Shown piece by piece: positions 42,992-52,097 of a DNA stretch of 64,000 nucleotides. Each line of letters begins with the position of its first letter. The first letter of the stretch is position 1. The translations under genes and the position numbers were made by a program. The notes under the pieces are model-generated. The model was not told the DNA's origin. It did not search any database and saw only the letters and a list, made by a program, of their open reading frames with translations. The stretch is taken from the NCBI GenBank assembly GCA_031553505.1, contig JAVBLP010000003.1:147462-211461 (forward strand). The letters run 5' to 3'. This DNA is from JAVBLP01 sp031553505 (GTDB lineage: Bacteria; Elusimicrobiota; Endomicrobiia; Endomicrobiales; Endomicrobiaceae).

Positions 42992-43025
42992 CCAAAAGCC
43001 CGTTTGAAAAAACGGGCTTTTTTTC
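42992..43025 (+). terminator. Intrinsic terminator after pheT
   Basis: AAAAGCCCGTTT pairs with AAACGGGCTTTT around GAAA, followed by more T. The end of the T tract directly precedes the next promoter. Confidence 0.9.
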
Positions 43026-43030
43026 ATTTT

Positions 43031-43039
43031 TGCTATAAT
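43031..43039 (+). promoter_or_regulatory. Extended -10 promoter, leaderless layout
   Basis: TGC-TATAAT is an extended -10 with a perfect hexamer (43034-43039). The ATG follows after 6 nt at 43046, so transcription should start at the A of the start codon. Confidence 0.75.
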
Positions 43040-43045
43040 AACAAA

Positions 43046-44578
43046 ATGAAGAAAATAATAAGCGTACTTTTTTCATTTATTCTTTTTTTTACTCCCGTCA
43101 GCGCGGAGCAAAACGCGCAGGCTGAAAATACGCCGGATCTCAACGCAATCATAGCTGATATAGATGTTTATGCAAAAAAGCTCCAGAAAGACTGGAATGT
43201 TCCCGGCATGGCAGTCTGTATAGTGAGCGGCGATGAAGTTGTTTATAAAAAATCTTTTGGCGTAAAAGAAGTTAAAAAAGAATCTAAAGTTGATAACCAG
43301 ACGATATTCCAGATAGCTTCATGCACTAAAGCTTTCACTTCGGCTCTTGTGGCTGTGCTTGTGGATAAAGGGTATTTGAAATGGGATGATAAAGTAGTTA
43401 AATATCTTCCTGACTTTAGATTGCACCGAAAAGAAATAAGCGATCAGATGACTGTCGAAGATCTTCTTTCGCAAAACTCTTCCTTGCCGCCGTATTCACA
43501 ACATATGATGATGCTTTTTGGCTACGATAAAAAGTATGTAATAGAATCTATGCGCTATATCCAGCTTACAGGGACGCACGGAAAACAATACAGCTATCAA
43601 AATAATATGTATCTTCTTTTAGGCGAAGTTATAAAGAAAGCCACGGGTAAAACCTGGGAGCAGAACATTAAAGAACATATATTTAAGCCCCTCGGGATGA
43701 ACAGTTCTTCCTCGGACTACAAAAGCTATTTGAAAGCAAAAAACAGGTCAATCGGACATTACTATTCCGGAGGTGTTCTCAAACCTATTTCTGATGAACT
43801 TCCGTATAATTCGTGGCCGTACAACTTTGCCCCGGCAAGCGGAATAAACTCAAACATAGATGATATGGCTAAATGGCTTGTTTTCCTTATTAATAATGAA
43901 AATGAAATAGATACGCCTCTGATATCAGCGGAAAATTTTAAAAAACTGTTTGAAATTAAAGTTTTTACAAGCAAAGACGTTTATGATAAGAGCAAAAAAA
44001 ATTATTATTGCCTCGGCTGGCGCTGCGCGGAATATACGCCTGAGGATATATTCTGGCACGCGGGGACTACTGACGGCGAAGGCGCGTACATATCATTTTT
44101 GAAAAACCAGAAAATAGGCATCGTAGTGCTTATGAACCTGCCAAACGGAAGAATGGCGGACTCTCTTACGAGAAAATTATATGACAAATGCGCCGGCAAC
44201 CCAGAAATAGACTGGAGCTCCCTGAAAATGCAGGAAGCCGGCAAAAAAAATAAAGTTAGAAACTCCAAAACTCCGCCGGAAATTGTTGTACCTCATATGG
44301 ATTTAAAAAAATATGCGGGGAAATATGAAAATATTTTGTACGGCGTAGCGGAAATAAAACTTGAAAATGGAAAACTTTTGTTTAGCGCCGGAAATATGAA
44401 AACCTGGGTTGTTTTAAAGCATTTCAGCGGCAACTCTTTTGACGGCGCGGGCGTTCCCGGATGGACTTTCAAAAGGCCGATGTTTATTTTTAAAGTTTAT
44501 GAAAATTCTAATATCAGCGGTTTGACCGTTGAAAATATGACTGACGGCATTGACGCGTTATTCAGGAAGATTAAATGA
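43046..44578 (+). CDS. Exported serine hydrolase, beta-lactamase/PBP class C family
   Basis: The 510-residue protein starts at ATG 43046 and has a signal peptide of about 20 residues ending TPVSA. The catalytic motifs of the class C beta-lactamase/esterase clan are present: Ser92-Cys-Thr-Lys95 (SxxK) and Tyr184-Gln-Asn186 (YxN). A C-terminal domain of about 100 residues (MDLKKYAGKYENILYG) is of the type found in D-aminopeptidase-like members. Peptidoglycan peptide or D-amino-acid substrates are likely, and true beta-lactamase activity is not implied. It overlaps the next gene by 4 nt (ATGA). No ribosome site; a leaderless promoter precedes. Confidence 0.88.
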   Translation: MKKIISVLFSFILFFTPVSAEQNAQAENTPDLNAIIADIDVYAKKLQKDWNVPGMAVCIVSGDEVVYKKSFGVKEVKKESKVDNQTIFQIASCTKAFTSALVAVLVDKGYLKWDDKVVKYLPDFRLHRKEISDQMTVEDLLSQNSSLPPYSQHMMMLFGYDKKYVIESMRYIQLTGTHGKQYSYQNNMYLLLGEVIKKATGKTWEQNIKEHIFKPLGMNSSSSDYKSYLKAKNRSIGHYYSGGVLKPISDELPYNSWPYNFAPASGINSNIDDMAKWLVFLINNENEIDTPLISAENFKKLFEIKVFTSKDVYDKSKKNYYCLGWRCAEYTPEDIFWHAGTTDGEGAYISFLKNQKIGIVVLMNLPNGRMADSLTRKLYDKCAGNPEIDWSSLKMQEAGKKNKVRNSKTPPEIVVPHMDLKKYAGKYENILYGVAEIKLENGKLLFSAGNMKTWVVLKHFSGNSFDGAGVPGWTFKRPMFIFKVYENSNISGLTVENMTDGIDALFRKIK

Positions 44579-46050
44579 TAATAAAAAAAGACAGGACGCT
44601 CATCGAAAACTACTTTGAAGACAATTCCGGCGTGAGGGGTTCCTTTGCGGATTTTGCCGCGATTGTTGAACGGGAAGACGAGATACCTCCTTTTTTAACA
44701 AGAATGTCCGAAGAAAAAACTCCCGTGACGGTTGTTGGCGCGCTTACGGGCAATACCGCTTCCGCGCTTGCATTCGGCGGCGCAGTATTATCTTTGGAAA
44801 AGCTTAATAAAATCGGCGATATTGAAAAAATCAGCTGTGATACGGCGAAAATAACAGTTCAAGCCGGGGCCAGGATAAGCGACATAAAGGCTAAGGCGTA
44901 CAAAGAAGGATGGATGTACCCTCCGGACCCTACCGAAAAAAACGCCACTATCGGAGGCAATATAGCTACAAACGCATCCGGAGGAAGGGGCTTTAAGTAC
45001 GGCGTTACAAGGGATTATGTTTTAGCTCTTAAGGTTTTTTTTACCGATGGTTCCCAAAGTTACATAGAACGGGGAAACTATATTGCCGATGACAAAGGTG
45101 AAATTATTTTTGATACGGATAAAGGAAATAGAAAGGTAACTTTGCCGAAATACCGCTTGCCCGTGATAAAAAACGCAGCGGGATACTATAATTATCCTCA
45201 TGCCGATTTAGTTGACGTTTTAATAGGCTCTGACGGTACGCTGTGTGTAACAACTGAAGCCGTATTAAAGCTTATACCTCATTTCAAAGATGTATTTGGC
45301 GGGATAATATTTTTTGAAAAGCGTGATGACGCATATTCCTTTGTGAGAAAAGTTAAAGAACTTTCTAAGGAAAAAAAATCTATCAGCCCTATGTCATTGG
45401 AATATTTTGATAAAAACGCTCTGCTGTTGATAAGGCAGGATTATTCCGTAATACCTGAAAATGTTGAAGCCGGAATTATGTTTGAGCAGGATGTTTACAC
45501 AGGCGATTTTGACGCTTTGATGGATAAATGGGTACGAGTTATAGAGGAATCCGGAATAAATACGGAAAAAGTCTGGTTTGCCTCAAATCTTGCGGAACAG
45601 GAAGAGTTCAGGGCATTCCGCCACAGGATTCCTGAAAGGGTAAATGAACGCGTGAAAAAAAATGGAATTCCCAAAGTCGGCACTGATTTTGCGGTTCCTG
45701 AAGGCAAACTGCCTGAAATTGTGGATTTTTGCGAAAAAGAGTTTGAAAAAGCAGGCTTATTCAACTTAACTTTCGGGCATATAGGCGAAAACCATCTTCA
45801 CGCCAATATAATTGCTTCCAATGAAGAAGAATATAAAAGCACGCGCGAAATGTACGCAAGAATAGCGCAGAAAGCCGTTGATTTGGGCGGTACGGTTTCC
45901 GCAGAGCACGGAATCGGAAAGCTGAAACACATATTTTTGGAAAAAATGCTTGGAAAAGAAGGTTTTAAGGAAATGGCTGCTTTTAAAAAAAGTTTTGATG
46001 CCTCCGGCATTTTGGGGCAGGATAATATTTTCCCCAAAGAATACCTTTAA
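44575..46050 (+). CDS. FAD-linked oxidase, GlcD/D-lactate dehydrogenase family
   Basis: This 491-residue protein has no signal peptide. The FAD-binding type 4 domain has the phosphate-binding PPDPTEKNATIGGNIATNASG stretch and the GVTRDYVLAL motif. The C-terminal FAD-oxidase domain has FGHIGENHLHANI and SAEHGIGKLK. The family oxidises 2-hydroxy acids such as glycolate or D-lactate with a quinone or other acceptor. D-lactate would suit a fermenter, but the substrate is not proven. It starts inside the stop of the serine hydrolase gene. Confidence 0.88.
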   Translation: MIIKKDRTLIENYFEDNSGVRGSFADFAAIVEREDEIPPFLTRMSEEKTPVTVVGALTGNTASALAFGGAVLSLEKLNKIGDIEKISCDTAKITVQAGARISDIKAKAYKEGWMYPPDPTEKNATIGGNIATNASGGRGFKYGVTRDYVLALKVFFTDGSQSYIERGNYIADDKGEIIFDTDKGNRKVTLPKYRLPVIKNAAGYYNYPHADLVDVLIGSDGTLCVTTEAVLKLIPHFKDVFGGIIFFEKRDDAYSFVRKVKELSKEKKSISPMSLEYFDKNALLLIRQDYSVIPENVEAGIMFEQDVYTGDFDALMDKWVRVIEESGINTEKVWFASNLAEQEEFRAFRHRIPERVNERVKKNGIPKVGTDFAVPEGKLPEIVDFCEKEFEKAGLFNLTFGHIGENHLHANIIASNEEEYKSTREMYARIAQKAVDLGGTVSAEHGIGKLKHIFLEKMLGKEGFKEMAAFKKSFDASGILGQDNIFPKEYL

Positions 46051-46271
46051 ATTTCATATATAATCCTGATAATAAAGTTTAAATACTTAAAACATTATCT
46101 TCAGTTTGAAGCAATGAATGGGTAAAAGCGGAAATTTCGCTTGCGCTGTCCCTTGTGCCTTGTTGCCTGGTAGTTTTACTTATCGTGCTAAGAAAAAATC
46201 CTTCAGGCAAGCCTTAATATTTTAATCAAAAATCATTTAAAAATTAATCATTTTTTGTATTTTTCTTATTC
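46051..46271 (+). other. Intergenic region between the FAD oxidase and the zapA unit
   Basis: No ORF. A TATAAT at 46059 and a hairpin AAGCG/CGCTT around GAAATTT (about 46125-46141) are the only visible structures. The right end is very AT-rich. A small RNA starting near 46071 cannot be excluded. Confidence 0.3.
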
Positions 46272-46300
46272 TTGACAAAAATACATGTAAATTATAAAAT
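46272..46300 (+). promoter_or_regulatory. Predicted promoter of the coiled-coil/zapA operon, leaderless layout
   Basis: TTGACA at 46272 and TAAAAT at 46295 are spaced by 17 nt. The ATG at 46307 follows after 6 nt. Confidence 0.75.
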
Positions 46301-46306
46301 ATTGCC

Positions 46307-46537
46307 ATGGGAAATCTTGAGATTTTGTCAGTAAAAGTTAAAAAAGTATCCGAAAAGCTTAAAAAGCTTAATGATGAGAACTTGAGATTGAAAGCCGAAG
46401 TCGATTTTTTAAGAAAAGAGAACGAATTAAACAGAAAAAAAATAGGCGAATATTCGTTATTAAAGGAAAATGCCGAAAACGCGGCAGTTAAAATTGAGAG
46501 GATTTTGAAGAAAATTGATACGGCAAAGGCTTTATAA
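46307..46537 (+). CDS. Small coiled-coil protein, ZapB-like in position and form
   Basis: This 76-residue protein is almost entirely predicted coiled coil, rich in Lys/Glu with Leu heptads (VKKVSEKLKKLNDENLRLK, then FLRKENELNRKK). It sits 2 nt upstream of zapA. Length and coiled-coil form resemble ZapB-type division proteins, but sequence homology cannot be claimed by eye. A role with ZapA at the Z-ring is inference from linkage. It probably starts on a leaderless transcript. Confidence 0.6.
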   Translation: MGNLEILSVKVKKVSEKLKKLNDENLRLKAEVDFLRKENELNRKKIGEYSLLKENAENAAVKIERILKKIDTAKAL

Positions 46538-46539
46538 CC

Positions 46540-46830
46540 ATGGCAACAACGCGTACAAGAATCATGGGAAGGGATATAGATCTTAATATAGACGAGATGG
46601 ACGAGCTTAGTTTTGCAAGCGTTGTAAGCTTTGTAAACGAGCAGTGGCAGGAAGTACAGAGTGACAATTCGAATGTACCCGACACTCAAAAAATAGCGGC
46701 GCTGACTGCGGTTAAAATTGCGGTGGAACTGCTTAAATTAAAAGGTTTGCAAGAGAATATTTCAGATAATTATGAGAGAAAAGTTAAAGAACTCATTAAA
46801 CAACTGGATGAAGCGGATTCATCCAATTGA
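46540..46830 (+). CDS. zapA: Cell division protein ZapA family
   Basis: This 96-residue protein has the ZapA N-terminal fold (TTRTRIMGRDIDLNIDE, then LSFASVVSFVNEQWQEV) and a C-terminal coiled coil. ZapA tetramers bundle FtsZ protofilaments at midcell. In E. coli zapA is followed by ssrS (6S RNA) and fau. The same order occurs here with rarA added, which strengthens both calls. Confidence 0.85.
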   Translation: MATTRTRIMGRDIDLNIDEMDELSFASVVSFVNEQWQEVQSDNSNVPDTQKIAALTAVKIAVELLKLKGLQENISDNYERKVKELIKQLDEADSSN

Positions 46831-46854
46831 ATTATAGAAATATTTAAATGTTTT

Positions 46855-47014
46855 CCCTGCAGTGTTGGTGATTGTTTTAAGCGTGTTTAATCCTACAGGT
46901 CATTTTTAAGAGAACAGCAGTCGAGCGTAAGCTCGTGGGCCTATGCCACTGTATCTCACTTATTAAAAAGGGCTTTAAACCGCTTAGGGCTAACGGCACT
47001 GCGGGGCTTTTTTT
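46855..47014 (+). ncRNA. ssrS: 6S RNA
   Basis: The ~160-nt region has a long terminal helix. CCCTGCAGTGTTG at 46855 pairs over 13 positions with CGGCACTGCGGGG ending near 47006 (ten Watson-Crick and three G-T pairs). The T-run CTTTTTTT closes it like a terminator. Internal parts include a GAGC-GTAA-GCTC hairpin near 46923 and a large weakly paired centre, as in 6S RNA. The position between zapA and 5-formyl-THF cyclo-ligase matches the E. coli ssrS locus. 6S RNA mimics an open promoter and holds sigma-70 RNA polymerase in stationary phase. The call rests on structure and synteny, without a covariance-model search. Confidence 0.8.
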
Positions 47015-47056
47015 ATGGCAAAGTTTAAATACCAAAGTTCAGAGTATAAATTTAAA

Positions 47057-47075
47057 GTTTTCGCAAGTCGAAAAC
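47057..47075 (+). repeat. Short intergenic hairpin repeat, copy 1
   Basis: GTTTTCG-CAAGT-CGAAAAC forms a 7-bp hairpin. A closely similar element (16 of 19 positions) lies at 58767-58785, and both are followed by an AATAA-rich stretch. Confidence 0.45.
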
Positions 47076-47151
47076 AGGATAATAAGTTTAGCCTGTGTCA
47101 AAATAAAGCATTTGGACTTTAAACATTTAACTTTTTTGTAATGGTATTGAT

Positions 47152-48471
47152 ATGACCCAGACGGATTTTTTAACAAACGCGGCAAGCCAGAAAAATAAGC
47201 CTCTGGCGGCAAGAATGGCCCCTAAAAGTTTTGAAGATTTTATGGGTCAGGATAATATTGTCGGTGACGGAAAGCTTTTGAGGCGTTCCATCGAAGCGGA
47301 CAATCTGGGTTCTGTCATATTTTTCGGGCCTCCCGGTACGGGGAAAAGCGCTTTGGCAAGAATAATCGCTTCAAAAACCAAAGCATATTTTGAAGAAGCA
47401 AACGCAGTAACGATAGGTATTGCTGACATAAGAAAGATTATTGAACAAGCCAAGGCAAGGCTTGAAATGTCCGGAAAGAAAACTATCCTGATGCTTGATG
47501 AAATACACCATTTCAACCGCTCGCAGCAGGACGCATTATTGCCGGATGTCGAAAGGGGAACGATTACGCTTATAGGCATTACAACGGAAAATCCGTTTTT
47601 TTACATCAATGCCGCGATAATCTCAAGAAGCACGGTTTTTGAGTTTCAGCCTCTTTCAAAAGAAGCTCTTTCAAAAATTCTGGATTCAGCTTTAAACGAC
47701 AAGGAAAAAGGTCTTGGCGGATATAAAGTCGAAATATCGGATGAGGCAAAACAACATTTGGTTTTAAACGCCAACGGAGACGCAAGAAAACTGCTTAATG
47801 CGCTTGAGATAGGCGTACTTTCCACTAAGGTAAATGGGAAAGGGATCAGGGTTTTTGACATTTCCGTAGCGCAGGAATCTTTACAAAAAAGGGCGGTTTT
47901 GTACGACCGTTCCGGAGATGCTCATTATGACCATATTTCGGCGTTCATTAAATCAATGCGCGGGACAGATCCCGACGCGGCGGTTTACTGGATGTCCAAA
48001 ATGCTTGCAGCCGGGGAAGACCCCCGCTTTATTGCAAGAAGGATAATAATTTGCGCTTCCGAAGACGTAGGCATGGCGGATCCGCGCGCTTTGATGTTTG
48101 CGGTTTCCGCGTTAAACGCGGTTGAGTTTGTGGGTATGCCTGAAGCACGGATAATTTTGGCGCAAGCGGCTATTTATGTCGCGAGTGCTCCGAAATCCAA
48201 CGCTTCTTACCTTGCGGTAGAAGCCGCTTTGTCTGAAGTTAAAAACGGCAGAACGCGAAATGTCCCAAATCACCTTAAAGACGCTAATCTTGACGGTAAA
48301 GAACTGGGGCACGGGCAGGGATACAAGTATCCCCACGATTACGAAGGACATTATGTAGTGCAGGATTATTGGACGGATCCTGTTGAGTTTTATAAACCGT
48401 CCGGCGAAGGTTATGAGGGGAAAATACGTGAACGATTACTTGGAATCAGAAAAAAGAAAAGTAAGATATGA
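47152..48471 (+). CDS. rarA: Replication-associated recombination protein RarA (MgsA)
   Basis: This 439-residue AAA+ ATPase acts at stalled replication forks. Near the N-terminus is NKPLAARMAPKSFEDFMGQ, then Walker A GPPGTGKSAL, Walker B MLDEIHHFNRSQQDALLP and the sensor region TTENPFF. A C-terminal tetramerisation domain follows (RGTDPDAAVYWMSKMLAAGEDPRFIARR). No clear ribosome site precedes ATG 47152. The next gene, fau, overlaps its end by 44 nt. Confidence 0.93.
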   Translation: MTQTDFLTNAASQKNKPLAARMAPKSFEDFMGQDNIVGDGKLLRRSIEADNLGSVIFFGPPGTGKSALARIIASKTKAYFEEANAVTIGIADIRKIIEQAKARLEMSGKKTILMLDEIHHFNRSQQDALLPDVERGTITLIGITTENPFFYINAAIISRSTVFEFQPLSKEALSKILDSALNDKEKGLGGYKVEISDEAKQHLVLNANGDARKLLNALEIGVLSTKVNGKGIRVFDISVAQESLQKRAVLYDRSGDAHYDHISAFIKSMRGTDPDAAVYWMSKMLAAGEDPRFIARRIIICASEDVGMADPRALMFAVSALNAVEFVGMPEARIILAQAAIYVASAPKSNASYLAVEAALSEVKNGRTRNVPNHLKDANLDGKELGHGQGYKYPHDYEGHYVVQDYWTDPVEFYKPSGEGYEGKIRERLLGIRKKKSKI

Positions 48472-49021
48472 GTTTTTGAATTTAAGGGACAGGATTGACC
48501 CTATTTTGTCTGTTGCTTACAGCAATATAATATTTGACAAAATAGGGAAACTTCCTGTTTACGAAAAGGCAAAGACGGTAATGTTTTATTTGTCTTACGG
48601 TTCCGAAGTCGTAACTGACGCTATGATAGCTTCGGCGCTTGATGAAGGAAAAACAGTTGTTGTCCCGGCTATTGAAACTCCCGGAGACGGAAATATGTAC
48701 GCGGTAAAAATTGCGCGCATTGAAGACGCTTACCAGTCCGTTTACGGGATAAGGCAGCCGGAAATCAATAAAGAAGAGCTTACGGATAAAAGCGACATAG
48801 ATTTGGTTTTTGTCCCGGGTATAGCTTTTGACAATGAAGGTTTCAGGACAGGTTACGGAAAAGGTTATTTTGACAGGTGGCTTAAAGGCATTCCTACGGA
48901 AAAAGCGGTTGGAATTGCTTATGATTTTCAAATTACGGACAAAGTGCCCGCCGGAAAGCATGATCTGCCGGTTGGCATGATTATTACGGAAAAAAGAGTT
49001 ATTCAGATCAAGAAAAACTGA
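48428..49021 (+). CDS. 5-formyltetrahydrofolate cyclo-ligase
   Basis: The enzyme converts 5-formyl-THF to 5,10-methenyl-THF. I choose GTG 48428, preceded by GAGGGGA 7 nt upstream and lying inside the end of rarA. This gives 197 residues. Longer frames from 48383 or 48413 add unconserved residues. The N-terminal KRKVRYEFLNLRDRI and the nucleotide/THF-binding GFRTGYGKGYFDRWL motif are typical. Its place after zapA and 6S RNA mirrors ygfA/fau of E. coli. Confidence 0.9.
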   Translation: MNDYLESEKRKVRYEFLNLRDRIDPILSVAYSNIIFDKIGKLPVYEKAKTVMFYLSYGSEVVTDAMIASALDEGKTVVVPAIETPGDGNMYAVKIARIEDAYQSVYGIRQPEINKEELTDKSDIDLVFVPGIAFDNEGFRTGYGKGYFDRWLKGIPTEKAVGIAYDFQITDKVPAGKHDLPVGMIITEKRVIQIKKN

Positions 49022-49036
49022 TACAGGAGCAGAGAG

Positions 49037-50596
49037 ATGGAAAACACGATTGTGATTATTATTGTGACCGCTGTGGTGGCTTTCGCTATAGGATTTGTTT
49101 TACGTTTAGTATACGCGAAAATAAACGCAAAGTCAGCAGAGCAGGTTTCTGAAAGAATTATCAAAGAAGCAAAAATGATGGCTGACACGAAAGCCAAAGA
49201 AGCATTGCTGGAGGCAAAAGAGATAGTTGCCAAAGAAAGGAAAGAATTTGAACTGGAAATAAAAGAGAAAAAGCAAGCCTCCCAGAATATGGAAAACAGG
49301 CTTAACCAGCGCGAAGAAAACCTTGACAGGAAGATTGACGCCGCGGACAAAAAAGAAAAAGATTTATCCAATAAAGAAAAAAGCATAGCGGATAAAGAAC
49401 AAAACCTTAAGGTTAAATTTGACGAAGTCGAAAAAATTAAAGAAGATCAGAAAAAGACGCTTGAAAGGCTTTCCGGAATGACAAGGGAAGAGGCAAAGAA
49501 AACCCTTGTAAACGCCATGGAAGAAGAAGCAAAGCAGGATGCCGCGGTGCTTGCACAGAGAATAGAACAGGAAACAAGGGAAAACGCGGATAAAAAGTCA
49601 AAAGAAATACTTTCAGTCGCGATACAGCGTATTGCCGCGGACCATACTGCTGACATAACTACTTCCACAGTACAGATTCCCAATGATGAAATCAAAGGAA
49701 GAATAATCGGAAGAGAAGGAAGAAACATAAGGGCTTTTGAACAGGCGACAGGCGTTGATTTGATAGTTGACGATACTCCTGAAGCTATAACCGTTTCGGC
49801 TTTTGACGGCGTGAGAAGGCAGATAGCAAAGATAGCGCTTGAAAAGCTTATTGCGGACGGCAGAATACACCCTGCAAGAATAGAAGAAGTTGTGGAAAAA
49901 GTTAAAAAAGAAATGGACGTCCACCTGAAAGAAATTGGGGAACAGGCAGCGATAGACGCCGGCGTTCCGGGACTCCACTCGGAAATAATAAAACTTCTCG
50001 GGAAACTTAAATACAGAACGTCTTACGGGCAAAACCAGCTTCAGCATACGCTTGAAGTTACGTGGCTTGCCGGAGCATTAGCCGGAGAACTAGGGCTTGA
50101 TGTTACGTTCTGCAAGAAAGCCGCGTTGATGCACGATGTGGGAAAAGCCGTTGACCATGAAGTAGAAGGTACGCATCATCAGATTTCTGCCGATATTGCT
50201 AAAAAATACGGCGAATCTCCTAAAATGATAAATGCGATTATTTCGCATCATGAAGGATATGAAGCACCGGGTAGTCCTGAAGCTTTTGTGGTTGCGGCAG
50301 CGGACGCGATTTCCGCGGCAAGGCCCGGAGCAAGAAGAGAATCTGTCGAACATTACCTGAAACGTTTGGAAAAACTTGAAAAAGTTGCAAAAGAATTCAG
50401 GGGCGTTTCAATGGCATACGCGATACAGGCGGGAAGAGAAGTCAGGATTCTTGTAGAACCTGAAGATATAGACGATAAACAGGCGCAGGTTCTCGCTCAT
50501 GATATAGCTAAAAAAGTTGAGCAGGAACTTGAATATCCCGGACAGATTAAAATAACCGTGATACGCGAAACGCGCGCGCAGGATATAGCGAAATAA
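49037..50596 (+). CDS. rny: Ribonuclease Y
   Basis: This 519-residue membrane-anchored endoribonuclease initiates mRNA decay. A single N-terminal helix (about 2-24) precedes a long Lys/Glu-rich coiled coil (about 30-175). A KH domain with IKGRIIGREGRNIRAFEQATGVD follows, then an HD domain with LMHDVGKAVDHE and HH motifs for metal binding, and a C-terminal region. ACAGGAG precedes the start. RNase Y here suggests decay by this route. Confidence 0.96.
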   Translation: MENTIVIIIVTAVVAFAIGFVLRLVYAKINAKSAEQVSERIIKEAKMMADTKAKEALLEAKEIVAKERKEFELEIKEKKQASQNMENRLNQREENLDRKIDAADKKEKDLSNKEKSIADKEQNLKVKFDEVEKIKEDQKKTLERLSGMTREEAKKTLVNAMEEEAKQDAAVLAQRIEQETRENADKKSKEILSVAIQRIAADHTADITTSTVQIPNDEIKGRIIGREGRNIRAFEQATGVDLIVDDTPEAITVSAFDGVRRQIAKIALEKLIADGRIHPARIEEVVEKVKKEMDVHLKEIGEQAAIDAGVPGLHSEIIKLLGKLKYRTSYGQNQLQHTLEVTWLAGALAGELGLDVTFCKKAALMHDVGKAVDHEVEGTHHQISADIAKKYGESPKMINAIISHHEGYEAPGSPEAFVVAAADAISAARPGARRESVEHYLKRLEKLEKVAKEFRGVSMAYAIQAGREVRILVEPEDIDDKQAQVLAHDIAKKVEQELEYPGQIKITVIRETRAQDIAK

Positions 50597-50623
50597 CGAT
50601 ACAATATGTTGTTTGGAGTTTAA

Positions 50624-51871
50624 ATGCCGGAAGAATTAATGTTTAATTTTAATGATGATAATACTGATGACGGCAGGCTGGTTTATACTGTTACGCAGAT
50701 AAACAATGAAATTAAACAGATGCTTGAAGATTCTTATCCCGGCATTTGGATTCGCGGCGAAGTATCGAATTTTAAAATATACAATTCAGGGCATATGTAC
50801 TTTAACATTAAAGACGAAAACGCCCAGATAAAAGCCGTGATGTTTCAGGGTGCAAATGTAAGTCTTGCGTTTGAACCGGAAGACGGAATGCAGGTTTTGG
50901 TTTACGGAAGAGTGAGCGCGTATCCCGTAAGGGGCGATTACCAGATTATAGTAAACCATATGGAGCAGTCTGGCAAAGGCGCTTTATACGAAGCTTTTGA
51001 AAAATTAAAAAAGAAGCTTGAAAATGAGGGGCTTTTTGACGAAAGCGTTAAAAAAGAAATTCCCGCTCTTGTAAACAAAATAGGCGTTATAACATCGCAG
51101 GACGGAGCGGCTTTACACGATATTCTGAAAGTGCTTGACGCTTTAGATGCGAACGTAGAAGTGCTTATTTATCCTGTAAGGGTACAGGGCAAAGAAGCAG
51201 AAAAAGAGATTCCTGAAGCAATAAGATATTTGAATGGAAATCATAAAGAACTTGACGTTCTGCTTGTAGGGCGCGGAGGAGGCTCCATAGAAGATTTGTG
51301 GACTTTTAACACCGAACCCGTGGCAAGAGCCGTATTTAATTCAAAAATTCCTATTGTTTCGTGCGTCGGACACGAGGTTGATTTTACCATAGCCGATTTT
51401 GTCGCAGATATGCGCGCTCCCACGCCTTCTGCCGCCGCGGAAATGGTTGTAAGAAGCAGAAATGAGATGAAAAGCAGCCTTGAAAACCTGAAAGAATCGC
51501 TTGTTGACGCCATACAATACCTTTTAGACGTAAACGCGGAAAAGCTGGAAACGTTGGCGTCGTCAAGGGCTTTTACAAAGCCGCATTTGATATATGAAGA
51601 TAAAATCGCGTATGTTGACGAACTTGATAACAGGCTTGGCGTGCTGATAGGCAAAGTTGTTGAGAGAAAAAATGAAGCGTTAAAAAATATTTCCCATAAG
51701 CTGGATTTGGTTTCGCCGCTTTCTGTTTTGAAAAGAGGCTACGCGATAGCTAAAAACGAAAACGGCGGTATTTTAAAAGATTCGGCAGTTTTGAGTTCAG
51801 GCGATAAAGTAGACGTCAAACTTGCGAAAGGCAGTTTTAAAGCAACGGTTGAGGTGAAAAACAATGGTTAA
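50624..51871 (+). CDS. xseA: Exodeoxyribonuclease VII large subunit
   Basis: This 415-residue catalytic subunit has an N-terminal OB-fold (YTVTQINNEIKQMLEDSYPGIWIRGEVSNF) and the conserved GVITSQDGAALHDI. The active-site region GRGGGSIEDLWTFN and HEVDFTIADFVADMRAPTPSAAAEM follow, then a coiled C-terminal region. It acts on single-stranded DNA with XseB, which overlaps its stop by 8 nt. Confidence 0.95.
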   Translation: MPEELMFNFNDDNTDDGRLVYTVTQINNEIKQMLEDSYPGIWIRGEVSNFKIYNSGHMYFNIKDENAQIKAVMFQGANVSLAFEPEDGMQVLVYGRVSAYPVRGDYQIIVNHMEQSGKGALYEAFEKLKKKLENEGLFDESVKKEIPALVNKIGVITSQDGAALHDILKVLDALDANVEVLIYPVRVQGKEAEKEIPEAIRYLNGNHKELDVLLVGRGGGSIEDLWTFNTEPVARAVFNSKIPIVSCVGHEVDFTIADFVADMRAPTPSAAAEMVVRSRNEMKSSLENLKESLVDAIQYLLDVNAEKLETLASSRAFTKPHLIYEDKIAYVDELDNRLGVLIGKVVERKNEALKNISHKLDLVSPLSVLKRGYAIAKNENGGILKDSAVLSSGDKVDVKLAKGSFKATVEVKNNG

Positions 51872-52097
51872 AAAACAGGCAAACTTTGAAAAATCATTAA
51901 AACGCCTTGAAGAAATAGTTTCAGAAATGGAAAATGCCGATCCTGATTTGGATAAGGCGTTATCTCTTTTTTCGGAAGGCGTAGAACTTGTGAAGTTCTG
52001 TTCCGAGAAATTAAATGATACTAAGAAAAAAATTGAAATACTTGTTAAAGAAAATCCTGGAATGAAAAAGGAAAAGTTCAATGGCACAAAAGATTAA
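51864..52097 (+). CDS. xseB: Exodeoxyribonuclease VII small subunit
   Basis: This 77-residue helical protein has the family signature FEKSLKRLEEIVSEMENADPDLDKALSLFSEGVELVKFC. It binds the long coil of XseA. It overlaps xseA by 8 nt and ispA by 17 nt, so xseA-xseB-ispA are tightly coupled. Confidence 0.95.
   Translation: MVKKQANFEKSLKRLEEIVSEMENADPDLDKALSLFSEGVELVKFCSEKLNDTKKKIEILVKENPGMKKEKFNGTKD

Noticed and set aside
43046..44578. Antibiotic resistance beta-lactamase
   Set aside because: SxxK and YxN motifs also define esterases and D-peptidases of the same clan, and the C-terminal domain points to those. Resistance cannot be claimed.
46935..47141. 68-codon ORF between zapA and rarA
   Set aside because: It lies in the 3' half of the 6S RNA and its terminator, with no ribosome site and no family-like sequence.
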